A DNA stretch of 64,000 nucleotides from Emiliania huxleyi CCMP1516. Taxonomy: Eukaryota > Haptophyta > Isochrysidales > Noelaerhabdaceae. The position numbers and the translations under genes are program-made. Positions 30,986 to 41,330 of this stretch are shown here, in pieces. The stretch spans positions 620,023 through 684,022 of the forward strand of contig NW_005200011.1 of NCBI RefSeq assembly GCF_000372725.1. Reading direction: 5' to 3'. A model generated the notes under the pieces. It was not told the origin of the DNA and searched no databases. It worked only from the letters and a program-made list of their open reading frames with translations. Positions within the stretch are counted from its first letter, which is position 1, and each line of letters opens with the position of its first letter.

Positions 30986-31185
30986 CTCTGTGACTCCAAA
31001 TGGGTCTCGTCTGTCGAGGTGTCGAGTTTGGCACCTTGACACGGACGAGCATGGTCCCCGCCTAGATGGTGTCGAGGGGTGTCGAGGGGTGTCGAGGGGT
31101 GTCGAGTTGGTCGAGTTGGCATGGGGTGTCGAGGTGTCAAGTCGGTGTCGAGGTTTGGTGTCGAGGTGTCGATGAGCGGCGGCAG

Positions 31186-31850
31186 CTTGGCCTGCGCAAA
31201 ACCGGGAAGGGTGGAGCTGAGGGAGGGAGAGGGAGAGGGAGAGGGAGAGGGAAGGAGCTGAGGGAGGGCAGCAGCTCGCCTGCGCGAAGGCTCACAGAGG
31301 AGAAGGACGCGATCTGCACCAGCGAATGTAAGAAAAAAGAAATAAATCTCCATCTCGCCAGCGAGCCGTCTTTTTACCAGGTTGCAACCCCTGTTTCGCA
31401 CTGTGCTGTGAACGCTGCTGGTTGGCGTCGGTTGCGCGGCACCCCGTCCCCATCCAGGTTGTTGGTTGCTGCCCCAGCGCAGGTCCCGCACCATGATCCA
31501 TGTAGGTGCAATGCCCCGTTCTCTGGAACTGGATCATGCTTGTTCGGGTACGTGGTTCGCCCGTCCCTGTGTCCCGTGCACGTCGCCCGTCGGCAAAGCC
31601 GACGACCTAGGTGCAATACACGCCGCTGGTTGTGGGGAGGACGTGCCGCTCGATGCTGCGGGCGGCGTTGACGTTCACAGCCAGTTCACGAATTTGGTTG
31701 GCCCCAACTCTTCGGCTCGCTCCGCTCGCCGGTGAGTTGGTTGGTTGCTGGCAGCACCCCAGCACCTCGGGGTCCTGATGAGAGCTGTTGGCTGAAGACG
31801 GGGGGTTGAGACGGGGGCAAGCACACGCGCGCCTTCTCCGGTGTGTCTTC
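31186..31850. other. Upstream region of the SAC3-like gene
   Basis: No supported gene. A GAGGGA repeat lies at 31215-31250. Frames here have no recognisable domain; an upstream exon of the SAC3 gene cannot be excluded. Confidence 0.4.
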
Positions 31851-34665
31851 ATGGCCACCGTCGGGACGCTCCTCGGCATGTGCTCTCGCGCTGAGGCTGC
31901 GGAGCGCCAGGCGTTTCGCGAGCTCTCCGTCCTCGAGCAGCTGGCCGGCACAGAGCGGGATGCGCGGCCAGCTGCCGACCCGCGACTAGTCGTCAAGCGC
32001 TATCAGCGGCCAGCCGCCGGTGCGCCGCCACCATCAGCTTCGGAGCTGCGCCCTAAGAGCGTGCTCAACGCCACCACGCGCCACCTACTCGGGCTGTGGA
32101 CCTCACGCACCGACGTGCCTGCCGCCGCGCGCTGCGCCTTCATTTCGGACCGGCTGCGGGCGGTGCTCTCTCAGCAGCCCTCGCCGCCGACACTCCGCCC
32201 CCCCACGCCCACGGCGGTGCCATGTGCGCCACCGTAGGTAGCGCAGGACCTCACCGTGCAGCGGGTCCATGCGCCGCGACTGCTCGCTCGCATAGCCAGG
32301 CCCGAGCACACACGCCAAAGGAACTCGCCTCTCGGGTCCGGTGCCCTCTCACGGCTGCCTCGGCGCGAGCAGGTTTCACGCACTGATGGAGCTTGCCTTC
32401 GCGCACCTCGACGCGCCCGAGGCGAGCGGCCACTCACGCGTGCGGTGCCTTAGATGCAGAACAAGAGGAGATGCTGCGATGCACCCGAAGGGGCGTGGTC
32501 TCGTGAGCTCGTGCCCAAAGGTACGCGTCGTGGACATGTCATTGGCCCTCGCCTCTGCACAGCGCACGCACGCCTGGCCACCGCGAGAGGCTGCGGAGCC
32601 GTGGCAGAGGGCGGCGCCTGCCCGTGTGCAGGTGCACAATCGGATGCTTCTCTGCAACGTCCTCATCTCAGCGCAGGCACCCGCCCCGCCCGCCGGCCGT
32701 CCAGACCTGCACACGATTGGCTACCGGTAGTGAGAGTGGCACGTCGGTGGGACCGGTGCGCGCGCAGTCTCAGTCAGGGTGGGGACTTGCGAGGCGACAC
32801 CCTCTGCCTCTGCACGCAGTCTGGCGCCGCCGACGCCGACGCCAGCCTCGACGGGGCCGAGGCGAACGCTGCGCCGCCCGCGAAGCCGAGGGTAGCGGTG
32901 GGGCGTGGAGAGCACGAGCCCTCCGCAACCTCCGTAACCGCCGCGCCGGCAGCCGTCGCGCTGGCCACACCGGCCGCACTCGCTCCGCCGCCGCCGGCTC
33001 CGCTGGGGGCCGACCATCCGCGGGCGGCCGCGGGTGCGGTGGACGAGGCTACGCTGGCGCGCGCCTTCGCCATCGCCAACGGCAGCCGCGAGCAGCCCGA
33101 CGCCCTCCGCCCCCTCCTTGCGGGCGGCGCCGCGAGCGCGGTGCGCCACGCCCGAGCGTGGGGCGGAGGGCGGCCCGTGTTTGCCGCAGCCCGCCGCGGG
33201 GTGCCGACGTCCATAGGCGATGCGCGGCGGCATGTACGACTCGTGGACGCTGCTTCACGCGGCGGCACAGAAGGGGCACGCCGCACACGTCGCGCTGCTC
33301 CTCTCCCACGGCGCACCCACCGACGCGGCCAACAAGAAGGGCGACACGCCGCTCTCAAAGGCGGTCGGTCGCGCCGCCGCCGCCGCCTCCGCGTCCGCGG
33401 CGACGCCGCCGCCGCCGAGCGGTCACGAGGAGGCTTGCCGGAGGGCGGTTGGTGCGGGATGGACCTCTCTACGCTTCGTCCACGACGCGTCCGCAGCGCG
33501 TCCATAGGTCATCCGGCTGCTGTTGCGGGCGGGCGCCGAGCCGTGTGCGGCAAACCTCAGGGGCGTTACCTCTCTCGACCTTGCGGCGGGCTGTGAGCGG
33601 GTGCTGGCTTTGCTTCGTGCCGCGCCCTCTCTGGCGGCGTCGAGGGGCGAGGGGGCGTTTGGCACGGCGGCGGGCGAGGGGGAGTTTGGTGCGGGGCCAG
33701 CCGGCGACGAGGTGGTTGCGGCCCGAGTGGCGGGGCCGGAGGCGGCAGCGGGGGGGGCGGGAGCGGATGCGGCTACGGCAGCATCAGAGGTGGAGGCAGC
33801 AGCGGAGGCGGAGGGCGAGGACGAGTCGGAGGTCGAGGCAGAGGTGGGAGACTTCCCCCCCCCCCCCCGGCCTGAGCAGCGCGTCCGCCGACACGTCCAC
33901 GTCCCGCAGGCGGAGTTGTTGGGCTACTTTGTGCTGCTCCACGCTGACCGGCCCGTGGAGGCGCGCCGAGATCTCCCCGATCTCCCCGAGATATCCACGG
34001 CGTCGCCGAGACGTCGCCGAAACGTTGCGCCGAGAAGTGGCGAACCGAGGGAGGCAGATTGTGGGCCAGCCGAGACGTCGGCCGAAATGTTTCGGGGGTG
34101 TCCCGTCCGCCCTCCAAGCCCGCCTCGCGTTTGCGGCGCAGGTGAGCACGGCGCTTGCCGCCGCGCCCTTGCTCGCCGCGCGACCCGCGGTCGTGCAGGC
34201 GCTACGCATCGTCGCCGCCTTCGGGCGCGGCGACGCGCCATCCCTCCGCCGCGCCCTCGCCGCCGCGCCGCCGCTGGCCGCCGCTTGCTGCCTCGCCCTG
34301 CTGCCGGCGGCGCGCTCGGCGCTGCTCCGCCAGCTGCACGCCGCCTCCAACGGTCGCGAGGCGCTCCCCCTCGAGTGGGCGGCACGGCTGCTCTGGCTCC
34401 CAAGCGCCGAGGCGGCGGCCGCCGCCGCTGCCGCCCACGGCGTGGCAGCGGAGCAAGGAGGGTTGCGGCTCAAGCAGCCGGGCTTCACGATGCGGCCCGA
34501 AACAACGCTACCCCCGCTGCCGCCTCCCGAGCTGGCACGCTGGTACGAGCGGGGCGAGGGGGTGGGCGCCGCGTTGCTGCGCGCTTCCTCGGGCTTTGCA
34601 CTGCCAGTGGCTCGTGAGCGTGCAATGCCCCAGAGCTCTCGAGCGAGAGCTAGCACGCGTGTGTA
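31851..34665 (+). CDS. SAC3/GANP-family mRNA-export protein with ankyrin-repeat insert
   Basis: A multi-exon gene. Exon 1 (31851-32162), exon 2 (32238-32299, GC donor) and the start of exon 3 (32373) join in frame; later joins are approximate. The N-terminus carries the SAC3 signature GTLLGMCSRAEAAERQAFRE, then VVKRYQRPAAG, SVLNATTRHLLGLW and RLRA-VAQDLTVQRVHAPRLL. Exon 3 starts RFHALMELAFAHLD. The C-terminal SAC3 part reads VPQAELLGYFVLLHADRP, LRIVAAFGRGDAPSLRRAL and ALPLEWAARLLWLPS. Between them (about 33220-33620) are ankyrin repeats (SWTLLHAAAQKGHAAHVALL, then IRLLLRAGAEPCAANLRGVT), not part of the classical family. SAC3 scaffolds the TREX-2 complex at nuclear pores. The ankyrins might add a partner-binding surface. 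A separate ankyrin gene cannot be fully excluded. Confidence 0.72.
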
Positions 34666-34779
34666 GAAGCTAGAACGAGTGTGAGGCTTGCCGAGTGTCG
34701 CTTCACCAATCTCTTCCTCACACTCCGCGCTTCACTCCGCGTTGATCAAGTGATCAACTCGTGTAAACAACTGCTCCGA
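34666..34779. other. 3' region of the SAC3-like gene
   Basis: Short stretch, presumed 3' UTR, directly followed by a mobile element. Confidence 0.4.
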
Positions 34780-34978
34780 TGGAGCGATTCTAAGATCAGG
34801 TCTTAGCACTTAGGTCTAGCACTGGGCGGAAAATTGGCCCAAGGGCAAGGCCCCAATTTTATCGAACGTTTATTTGCCAAATTATATTTCAAAATCTGCA
34901 GGCGCAAGAAATTTGCAGTCGGGCCTGATTTTCATCAAGATCTTTCAAATTTGCGGTGTGGAGTTTTGGGGGGTCGGG

Positions 34979-35057
34979 GTGGGTTAGGGTTAGGGTTATT
35001 AGGGTTAGACCTCTTAGAGGGTTAGGGTTAGGGTTAGGGTTAGGGTTAGGGTTAGGG
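34979..35057 (+). repeat. Interstitial TTAGGG telomere-like array
   Basis: About ten copies of TTAGGG in two blocks, interrupted near 34998-35020 by TTATTAGGG and a short GACCTCTTAGAG spacer, ending GGGCTAG. TTAGGG is the telomere repeat expected for haptophytes. Its internal position suggests a healed break, a fused end or capture by the surrounding element. Confidence 0.9.
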
Positions 35058-35153
35058 CTAGTCTTGTTGTGTCTGTATATGCCAGCGTTGCAGGGTTCTG
35101 CGCTGGGTTCTGGCCCCAGCGCCGACGACTAAGACTCAGCCCCGCACGCTGAC

Positions 35154-35363
35154 CCCACCAAATGCCGCCTCAGGGCGCCAGCCACCTCTTACACGCGGCC
35201 GGCGCCCTCTCGCGGCAAAAGGGTCGAGCGAGCGGGCAGAGTCGCGCGGTGTCTGCGCACCCGCGTGCCGATGGGCGGCACACGCAACCGAGAGAGGCCC
35301 TGTCACGCCGCCAGTAGCGTTCCGCACTCCCCACGCCACCAAATGCCGCCTCAGGGCGCCAGC
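35154..35363. repeat. Partial tandem duplication
   Basis: The stretch CCACCAAATGCCGCCTCAGG plus the following GCGCCAGCC is found at 35154 and again at about 35335, that is, a direct duplication about 180 bp apart. The intervening sequence is not repeated. Confidence 0.75.
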
Positions 35364-36675
35364 CTTCTCTCCCAGCAAGACGCCCCGGGGCACGACGAGC
35401 GCGGTGCCGCGTCTCCCGTTTCTGGTGGCCTCTACCGGGCTCGGCGGACCGGGCAGCGCGCGATGAGAGCATTGCGCCGGCCAAGGCATCGTCGCGGGCC
35501 CGTCGCGCGCTCAACCTGGCCAAGAAGAAGGAGGACAACTAGGCACCAGACAACTAGGCGCCTGAGACGGGTCTTCGAGCAGGAACGCAGGCCGTTCATG
35601 CTCGCCATCAAAGAGCTGCGTCCTCCGGCGGCCGCCTGCGCTAGAAGTCATCGGCGCCAGAGCCGGGAGGTGCGCGCGGTCGGTCGCGGGAGAGCGCAAT
35701 GCGATGGCCTGAGCGAGGACGGCTGTGCGCCCGCGCGTAAGCCGTGTCTGGGGAGGTGAACCTGAACGCGTCCAGTTGAGTGGTGGGATGTCGCGTGTGG
35801 GTGTTCGCCGCCTATATGCTCTATCCTGCGGCAAGACGGACGCGCTTTGACAATCAAAATCTACCTCAAAATTTGCGGCCGCCCCTCGAAATTTGCTGAT
35901 CAAAATTTGCGGTGGCCCGGATCGAAACCTGTGCTTTGGCCAAGGCGGAAATCGGCCGTCCCTCAGTGCTTCCAGCCTGCCCGCTTGAGTTTCCTCAATT
36001 GGCTCAAATTTTGCAAGTAGAAAAAAGAACACCGCCCCACTCGAAGCCAGCCAGCCCCGCTCGAAGCCAGGCGCACGGCAGCCCCGCTCGAAGCCGTGGC
36101 GCTGGCGGCGCAGGCTGCCACCGCTCTGCCCGGGTGCGCCGAGCGGCGGCGGAGGGCCGCCCAGGCCACCACCAGTGCCCCTCCCACCGGCGGCGCGGCG
36201 GCAGCGGCGCCGACCGCCCCTCCATCAGCGGCGGCGCGACGGCTGTCGTCGGGGCGCCGGCAGGTGCCGCGCGCAGAGGGTGCCACCGGACCGGCCGACG
36301 CGCGCCCGGCGGAGCCTTCGTCGTCCATGGCGGGCCGAGCACCCCCGCGTCGCTTCTCGGCGCATTGGAGAGCAGAGGAAGCTGCTGGCGTCGCCGCTGG
36401 GATCGGCGGCGGCGCCAGCAGCGTTCTCGGATCTGAAGCCGACTTTGAGCGCCGATCGATCGATCTGAGGGCTGGCCGATGGGTGGCGCTGGGACATCGC
36501 CGCCGCCGCGGAGGCCGGCGGCGACCAGAGGAGCGGTTGGGGCGCGTGGCGCATATGTTACCTGCCATGTGAGAGCATCCAAGTGTGCTTCGAGATTTAT
36601 TCGAGATTTGGAACTTAGATTTCCCTTTTCAGCAGTGGGGAGGTGCGCGCCATCCCTGATCTTAGAATCGCTTGG

Positions 36676-38793
36676 CCTTTACACCATACTAGCAGGTTGG
36701 CTCGCTAGTCGCTCGCCGGCCCGCGCAGCACGCGCGGGCCTTTTTTGTGGTCGGATGTTGGTCGTCTCGAATTTGATCGTGGGCAGGGCGTGAGAAAGCT
36801 GGACGGCTCGGTCGATGCGAGCCACCAGCTCGTGAGCGACGGGCGCGACGGGTTCCTCGGCGTAGGCTTGGTCGTGGTGAGCAGCGCCGGCGAGAGAGGG
36901 ACGGCATGCGGCTCCCAAACGAGCCGCACGGGCTTCATCTGGGCCGCCGAGGCCACCTCCTTGGTCGCGGTGGCGGGCGTGAAGGCGAGGTGGGCCGAGG
37001 CAAGCGCTGAACGTGCCGTGCCGCCTTGCGCCCCTGAGGAGGGACGAGTGTGTGGGGTGCCACGGGCGGGGGGGAGCGGTGAGAGGAGAGCGGTGGGCAC
37101 CCCCACGAGGGGCTGCGCTGACGCCGCCTGCCACCCCACGCACGCCACTGACGCTGTGGGGGCGGCACGATCGAACGCGCTGGTCGGGCGGGCCGTCTGA
37201 GTCGCCCAAGCGGTGCTCTGCCGGCCGGTGGACGCGAGGGTGGCCCAAGAGGGCTCAAAGTACGGAGCCGATACCCGGCCGTCCCGGACGCCTGGCACGC
37301 GGGCCAATGGCCCAGCTGTCCTGTGCATGGCTGGAGCGAAGGAGGGAGAGCTCAGGAGGGCGACGGGGCAGGGAAGGGGGCGATGCGATGCGGCGAGGTC
37401 TAATCGGCGGCGTGGAGAGAGGAGGTGCCAAAAGGCGACTATAAAGAGGCCTCTACGGGTGATATAGTGCGCCATGCCGGCGGGAGAGGTCTCTCACCGC
37501 CCCCCGGGCCGTCTCGAAGGGCCGTGCAGCCCACGCCACGAGGCGCTGCTGGCGGGAGCCTGGAAGGACTTGGCCTCGTTGCACCGCGCCGCGTTGATTC
37601 GCGACCACCGTCGGCCGCGGACGGCGTCGGCGTGGCGGCCGCGGGCGCTCGCGAGACGCGCCGCTCTGCGCTGGTTCGGTTCGTTCGACTCGTTGTGCCG
37701 CCGCACGCCCGGCGGCCGCGGGTCCCAGAAGTGGTTGCGCGGGCCTCTTCCTTTCGGCCGCGGGACGGCGTCGGGCACGTCGTCGGTCGCAACAGCGGCG
37801 CGGCGAGCCGTGGCACGTCGTTGCTGGCGCTGGTGGTTTGAGGTCGGCATCGTCCAGAGCTCGGTCGACGAGTCGAGAGCTTCAGCTGGTTCGGTGCCAT
37901 GTTTGTGCGGAAAGTGGCAAATATATCTCTTTGATTCTCGAATATCTTTGAGAATATAGAGGGTCCCGCGCACTTCCATATTCGAGAATATTCTCGAGAA
38001 TACAGCCCCGGCCGGCTTTTCCCTCAAGAATATACGAGCTTTCCGCAGCCCTTGACCTTAGTAGACCTCGAGTCCAAAGATATTCTTGAATATTCTTGAC
38101 GTTGCCGCTGTGCGGCGTCTAAAACGGTCTTGACGAGAGAGCTCGAAACAGCTATTCCCCCCTCAACAGTAGGTTTCGGGTCGATGCCGACTGAAATCTT
38201 TAAGTTTTGGAGGTTCTGAGCGGGTTTGGAGCGACTTTTGGTCTCCGTCGATCTACGCGAGGTCAAAATATTCTCAATATTCGAGAACATTCTCGAGAAT
38301 ATAGTATATAGAGGGCCCAGAGAGAATATGATGCAAAGAATATAGATAGCCTTTGCAGAGAAAAGCGTGTAAAGGCCAAAGAATCGCTCGCGTTGGCACC
38401 GCACAATAAACATCTCCAACATGGTGGTGTACACTTTGGAGTCCGCCGAGTGCCCTCTGCGTCTGCCTGCGTGGCTCCATGTGGATGCCATGTCGCACTC
38501 GCAGGTGATCAGCCGGAGCCGCACACAACACACCAAACAAGTCACCAAACGCGACAGCCTGGGCGGGCGCTCCTATATCGGCGGTATCTGTCGATCTCCT
38601 TCTATCACGTGATCGGCCCGCAACATCCCTTCCGCCTGCGCGCCGGGGCGCCTTCTAGGCGACTAGGCCCGCGAGTAGCCCCTCCCCGTCCCCAGGCCGG
38701 GTGGCCCAGGGCCTCCTCCCTCGCTCCCTCTCCAGGGCAAATGAACACCGAGCCCCCACCAGTGCCCACACGGACCACACTCGCCGGAGAAAT
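36676..38793. other. Region without a convincing gene
   Basis: Frames of 140-256 codons exist on both strands (for example 36705-37475 minus and 37474-37959 plus), but they overlap each other, have composition-driven sequence and no recognisable domain. At 37915-38350 is an AT-rich segment with many GAGAATAT/ATATTCTC motifs related to 27187-27400. The last part, next to 38794, is probably the 3' UTR of the minus-strand gene. Confidence 0.45.
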
Positions 38794-39405
38794 CTACTCA
38801 TCGTCGGTCAGGTCGATGCTCTGGACGGCCTCGATCTTCGTCAAGTCGATGACCATGGGTGCGCTGTGCGGCTGCTCGTCGTCTTCTTCTTCGTCCTCGC
38901 TGCCGGAGGCATCCTTGTACGACCCTGAGTACCGCTTGCGCTTGGCGCCGGCCTCGAGGACCTGAGTTTCATCCTCGTCCCGAGGCCTGTAGTTGAGAGC
39001 CCCCCGCTGGTTTCGGATGAACATTCGCACGAACGAGTGGACGAGCGCCTCGTCCTCGACAGCGCTGGGTCGGTAGTAGAGGTCGTAGAGGGCGGCGCAG
39101 TTCTGAGGAGACGTCAAGTGGTCGTAGAGCTTTTCCTTCGCCCGCTGTCGCTCAAACCCGTGGGCGGGGAGTCGCAGTTCTGTATGGAAGACTTCGATCC
39201 CTGGCGGCTGCGCACGAGTCCACACAGGCTTCTGACGCGTCGAATCAAAGCCCATTCGTACGAGGCGGCTGGAGCGATCAAATGCGGCTGAGGCAATGAA
39301 TGTGGCGGAGAGCTCGCCGCGCTTGGCAAGGAAGAGGAACTTTCCCAAGGGCACGCTGACCGCACCGAACGGACGATCAGCTCGTGGTTGCCCATTTGTC
39401 GACAT
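38794..39405 (-). CDS. Protein with two C-terminal SUMO-interacting motifs
   Basis: A single-exon frame of 203 residues from the ATG at 39405 (an in-frame ATG at 39489 would add 28). The body starts MSTNGQPRADRPFGAVSVPL. It contains FLFLAKRGELSATFIASAAF, then a helical region DHLTSPQNCAALYDLYYRPS. The C-terminal part is basic then strongly acidic (GSEDEEEDDEQ). It ends with two hydrophobic-acidic motifs, MVIDLTKIE and SIDLTDDE, which match SUMO-interacting motifs. Such tandem motifs occur in nuclear proteins that bind SUMO chains, such as SUMO-targeted ubiquitin ligases, but no RING or other domain is seen here. Nuclear location is inferred. Confidence 0.65.
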   Translation of the reverse strand: MSTNGQPRADRPFGAVSVPLGKFLFLAKRGELSATFIASAAFDRSSRLVRMGFDSTRQKPVWTRAQPPGIEVFHTELRLPAHGFERQRAKEKLYDHLTSPQNCAALYDLYYRPSAVEDEALVHSFVRMFIRNQRGALNYRPRDEDETQVLEAGAKRKRYSGSYKDASGSEDEEEDDEQPHSAPMVIDLTKIEAVQSIDLTDDE

Positions 39406-39974
39406 CCGAGGGGGCGGCCGCACTAGACGATGCAATCCATTTTTTCGTCCCCCCCTCTCGGAAGTTTTGCCGTTTGTCCGCACTGACAATCCGGCAATTT
39501 TTTCTCGTCCCCCCCTTCCCGGCGTGGCGAAGTTTTGCCGTTTGTCGCGAATCTTTTATTTAGTTAGCCATTTGCCACCGCGGCGACTTCAGCGGCATGC
39601 ATGTTTTGCGATTTGATTTTTGGTTGGTCTTCTTTCTCTCTCTAGTGAGTGAGTGTATGTATACATACATACCCGGACGGAGGTGGGTGGACTGCTGATG
39701 AGGAGCTACTCCGAGGGTATTTTTTCAGTGTATGTAGCTCTTAGAACTAACATGCCCGGGAGGCGGACTGCTTGACGGGTTTTGCGAGAGGAGGAGCGAC
39801 TCCGAAGGGTATCTCCGGGGTTAGTTAACCACTAACCGCCGCTGCGCAAGAACTGCGACCACGGGCGCGTCGGTCTCATACACATACTTTTGTTTAGCAC
39901 CCACCATTGAGAGGGGCAGCAACGAGGAGACGCCCCAAAGCCACGCAAGCCGAGGGCCGACAAGGCTCAAGGGG
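39406..39974. other. Intergenic stretch with short tandem duplications
   Basis: Two diverged copies of a CCCCCC-rich unit with GAAGTTTTGCCGTTTGTC lie at 39448-39478 and 39505-39547. Another duplicated unit (GGAGGAGC/GACTCCGA, ATGCCCGGG and GTATGTA motifs) lies at 39650-39810. No gene is seen. Confidence 0.55.
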
Positions 39975-41330
39975 GTGCCGAGAGGCCCGCGAGCCCTCAA
40001 AGGCACAAAGGCCTACCAGATCGGGCACCTCAGCCTACTGCGGTTTCGGCACGGGCGCGAGAGGCAAGTGTCACAACGGACCCTCGACGCGGTGCGCGAG
40101 GCGCAGGGAGCCGGGGTCGAGCCGTGGAACACGGCCGAGCACGACAGGGCCGTCCACAATCCAGCGCCCGAAGGCGGGACGACGAACTCGATGGAGAGCG
40201 AGCCGCCGGAGAGCGAGACGTGCGACGACGAGGGGGACGACGAGGGAGACAAGAGCGCCTCGGCGGACGACGAGATGGCATTTATCGACGATGCGTTCTT
40301 CGAGCTTCCCGACGTGGTAACGGAAGAAGAGGCGGAGGGCGGGGGGAGTCACAGTACAGCCAGCAGAGTCAGGGGGGCGAGAGCGAGGGGAGCCAGAGCA
40401 GCCAGGGCAGCCAACGGGCGCGCGCGAGGAGAGAACGGCGGAACCAGCTCGCGGCGCAGCGGTTCATGGATCGAATACGATTCTTGACCCCAGACACAGT
40501 TATTGTTATGGTGTTATGGCTCTCTGGGCATAGCAGCCCATAACATGTTATGGGCTGCTATGAGAGAGCCGTCCCGGGTCCACGCACCACGGTGATATGG
40601 CCCGAGAGGCCACGCCGAAGTGCTCGCCGCTGGAATTTTCGCTTCGCGCGCTGCCGCGCGCGCGAGGTTCGGCATCGATCGCCAAATGTTTTCTCTTTTG
40701 CCCTGAGCCAGCGAGTTGTACGTGTGCTCGCGCCTCCGTCGACACAGACAGCACATAGTTGAAGCCGGGAATTCTCTTGAAGTCGGAGACGCGCAGGTCA
40801 AACGACGAGGGCTTCTGGCTCTTGAACATCTTCATCCGGTAGGCAATGGTTGGCTGAATGGCTGGTAGTAGCTACGCGGCGCGGGGCGGGCGCTCCAAAA
40901 GAAGAATTTTATTGAACAAACACCGGGATACGCGCGGGCGGGGCCCCTCCTTTGAAAAAGTCCGTGGGACAGAAAGGTCAAATTCGGTTTTGGCCGAGGC
41001 ATAACAGCTGTTATGAGGTTGTTATGCTGGCTGTCATAACAACCAGTGGGAGGTGTTATGAGTGCTATGAGGTGTTATGAGGTGTTATGAGGTGTTATGA
41101 GGTGTTATGGTTAGGGTGGCCATAACAGCCATAACAGCGATGGAGGTGTTATGAGGTGTTATGAGGTGTTATGGGGTGTTATGAGCAGCCAGCCATAACA
41201 GCCATAACACCTGTTATGGCCGCTCCCATAACCTTGTCTGGGGTCAACGATTCGAACTTCGGCTCGGGCACAGGGGGAGCGAAACTAGTCGTCAAGCCCG
41301 CGCCGGCCAAAGCTAAGGCTCGCGCCCTGA
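39975..41330 (+). pseudogene. ORF interrupted by a DNA transposon
   Basis: A frame starting at 39975 encodes about 168 residues: a basic N-terminus (TKAYQIGHLSLLRFRHGRER), a highly acidic middle (SETCDDEGDDEGDKSASADD, then MAFIDDAFFELPDVVTEEEA) and an Arg/Gly/Ala-rich end. It runs into the transposon at 40484-41247. Directly after the second copy of the 6 bp target duplication the same frame resumes (NFGSGTGGAKLVVKPAPAK) and continues into the left arm of the long inverted repeat at 41311. So the insertion fell in an open frame. The frame without the insertion would be a charged, low-complexity protein of unknown function, possibly itself element-derived. The true start and end are not known. 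Confidence 0.6.
40478..41253. mobile_element. DNA transposon with 6 bp target duplication, copy 2
   Basis: The 764 bp element (40484-41247) is flanked by perfect CGATTC repeats (40478-40483, 41248-41253). Both ends read TTGACCCCAGACA inward. It is the inverted, shorter relative of copy 1 at 24911-26051. The CATAACACCT/AGGTGTTATG subterminal arrays are on the right side here. It keeps a minus-strand frame (40548-40835) that starts MKMFKSQKPSSFDLRVSDFK. Confidence 0.88.

Larger units (their letters stand above)
28734..31185. repeat. Complex of GTCGAGG minisatellites and inverted segments
   Basis: GTCGAGG-based tandem repeats occur at 28734-28790, 30058-30300 and 31012-31170. The 30060-30160 block is about ten near-perfect copies of the 10-mer GTCGAGGCCT. 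The segment 28760-28995 (ACTAGAGGGTGC, GTTTCCC motifs) is partly the inverted counterpart of 29870-30060. Between them lie long G and C runs. The whole looks like a folded, repeatedly rearranged element cluster without genes. Confidence 0.65.
34780..36675. mobile_element. Terminal-inverted-repeat element carrying a telomeric array
   Basis: An 18 bp perfect inverted repeat AGCGATTCTAAGATCAGG lies at 34783-34800 and, inverted, at 36655-36672. The trinucleotide TGG occurs directly outside both ends (34780-34782, 36673-36675), a possible 3 bp target duplication as in PIF/Harbinger or CACTA elements. Inside are AT-rich AAATTTGC motifs near both ends (34860-34950, 35850-35920), an interstitial TTAGGG array, a tandem duplication (35154 and 35333) and CCCCGCTCGAAGCC repeats (36050-36095). 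Frames of up to about 200 codons at 35960-36570 exist on both strands but show no domain, so no transposase is called. Confidence 0.65.

Noticed and set aside
36705..37959. Overlapping frames on both strands up to 256 codons
   Set aside because: Composition-driven, mutually overlapping and without domain or paralogue in the window.
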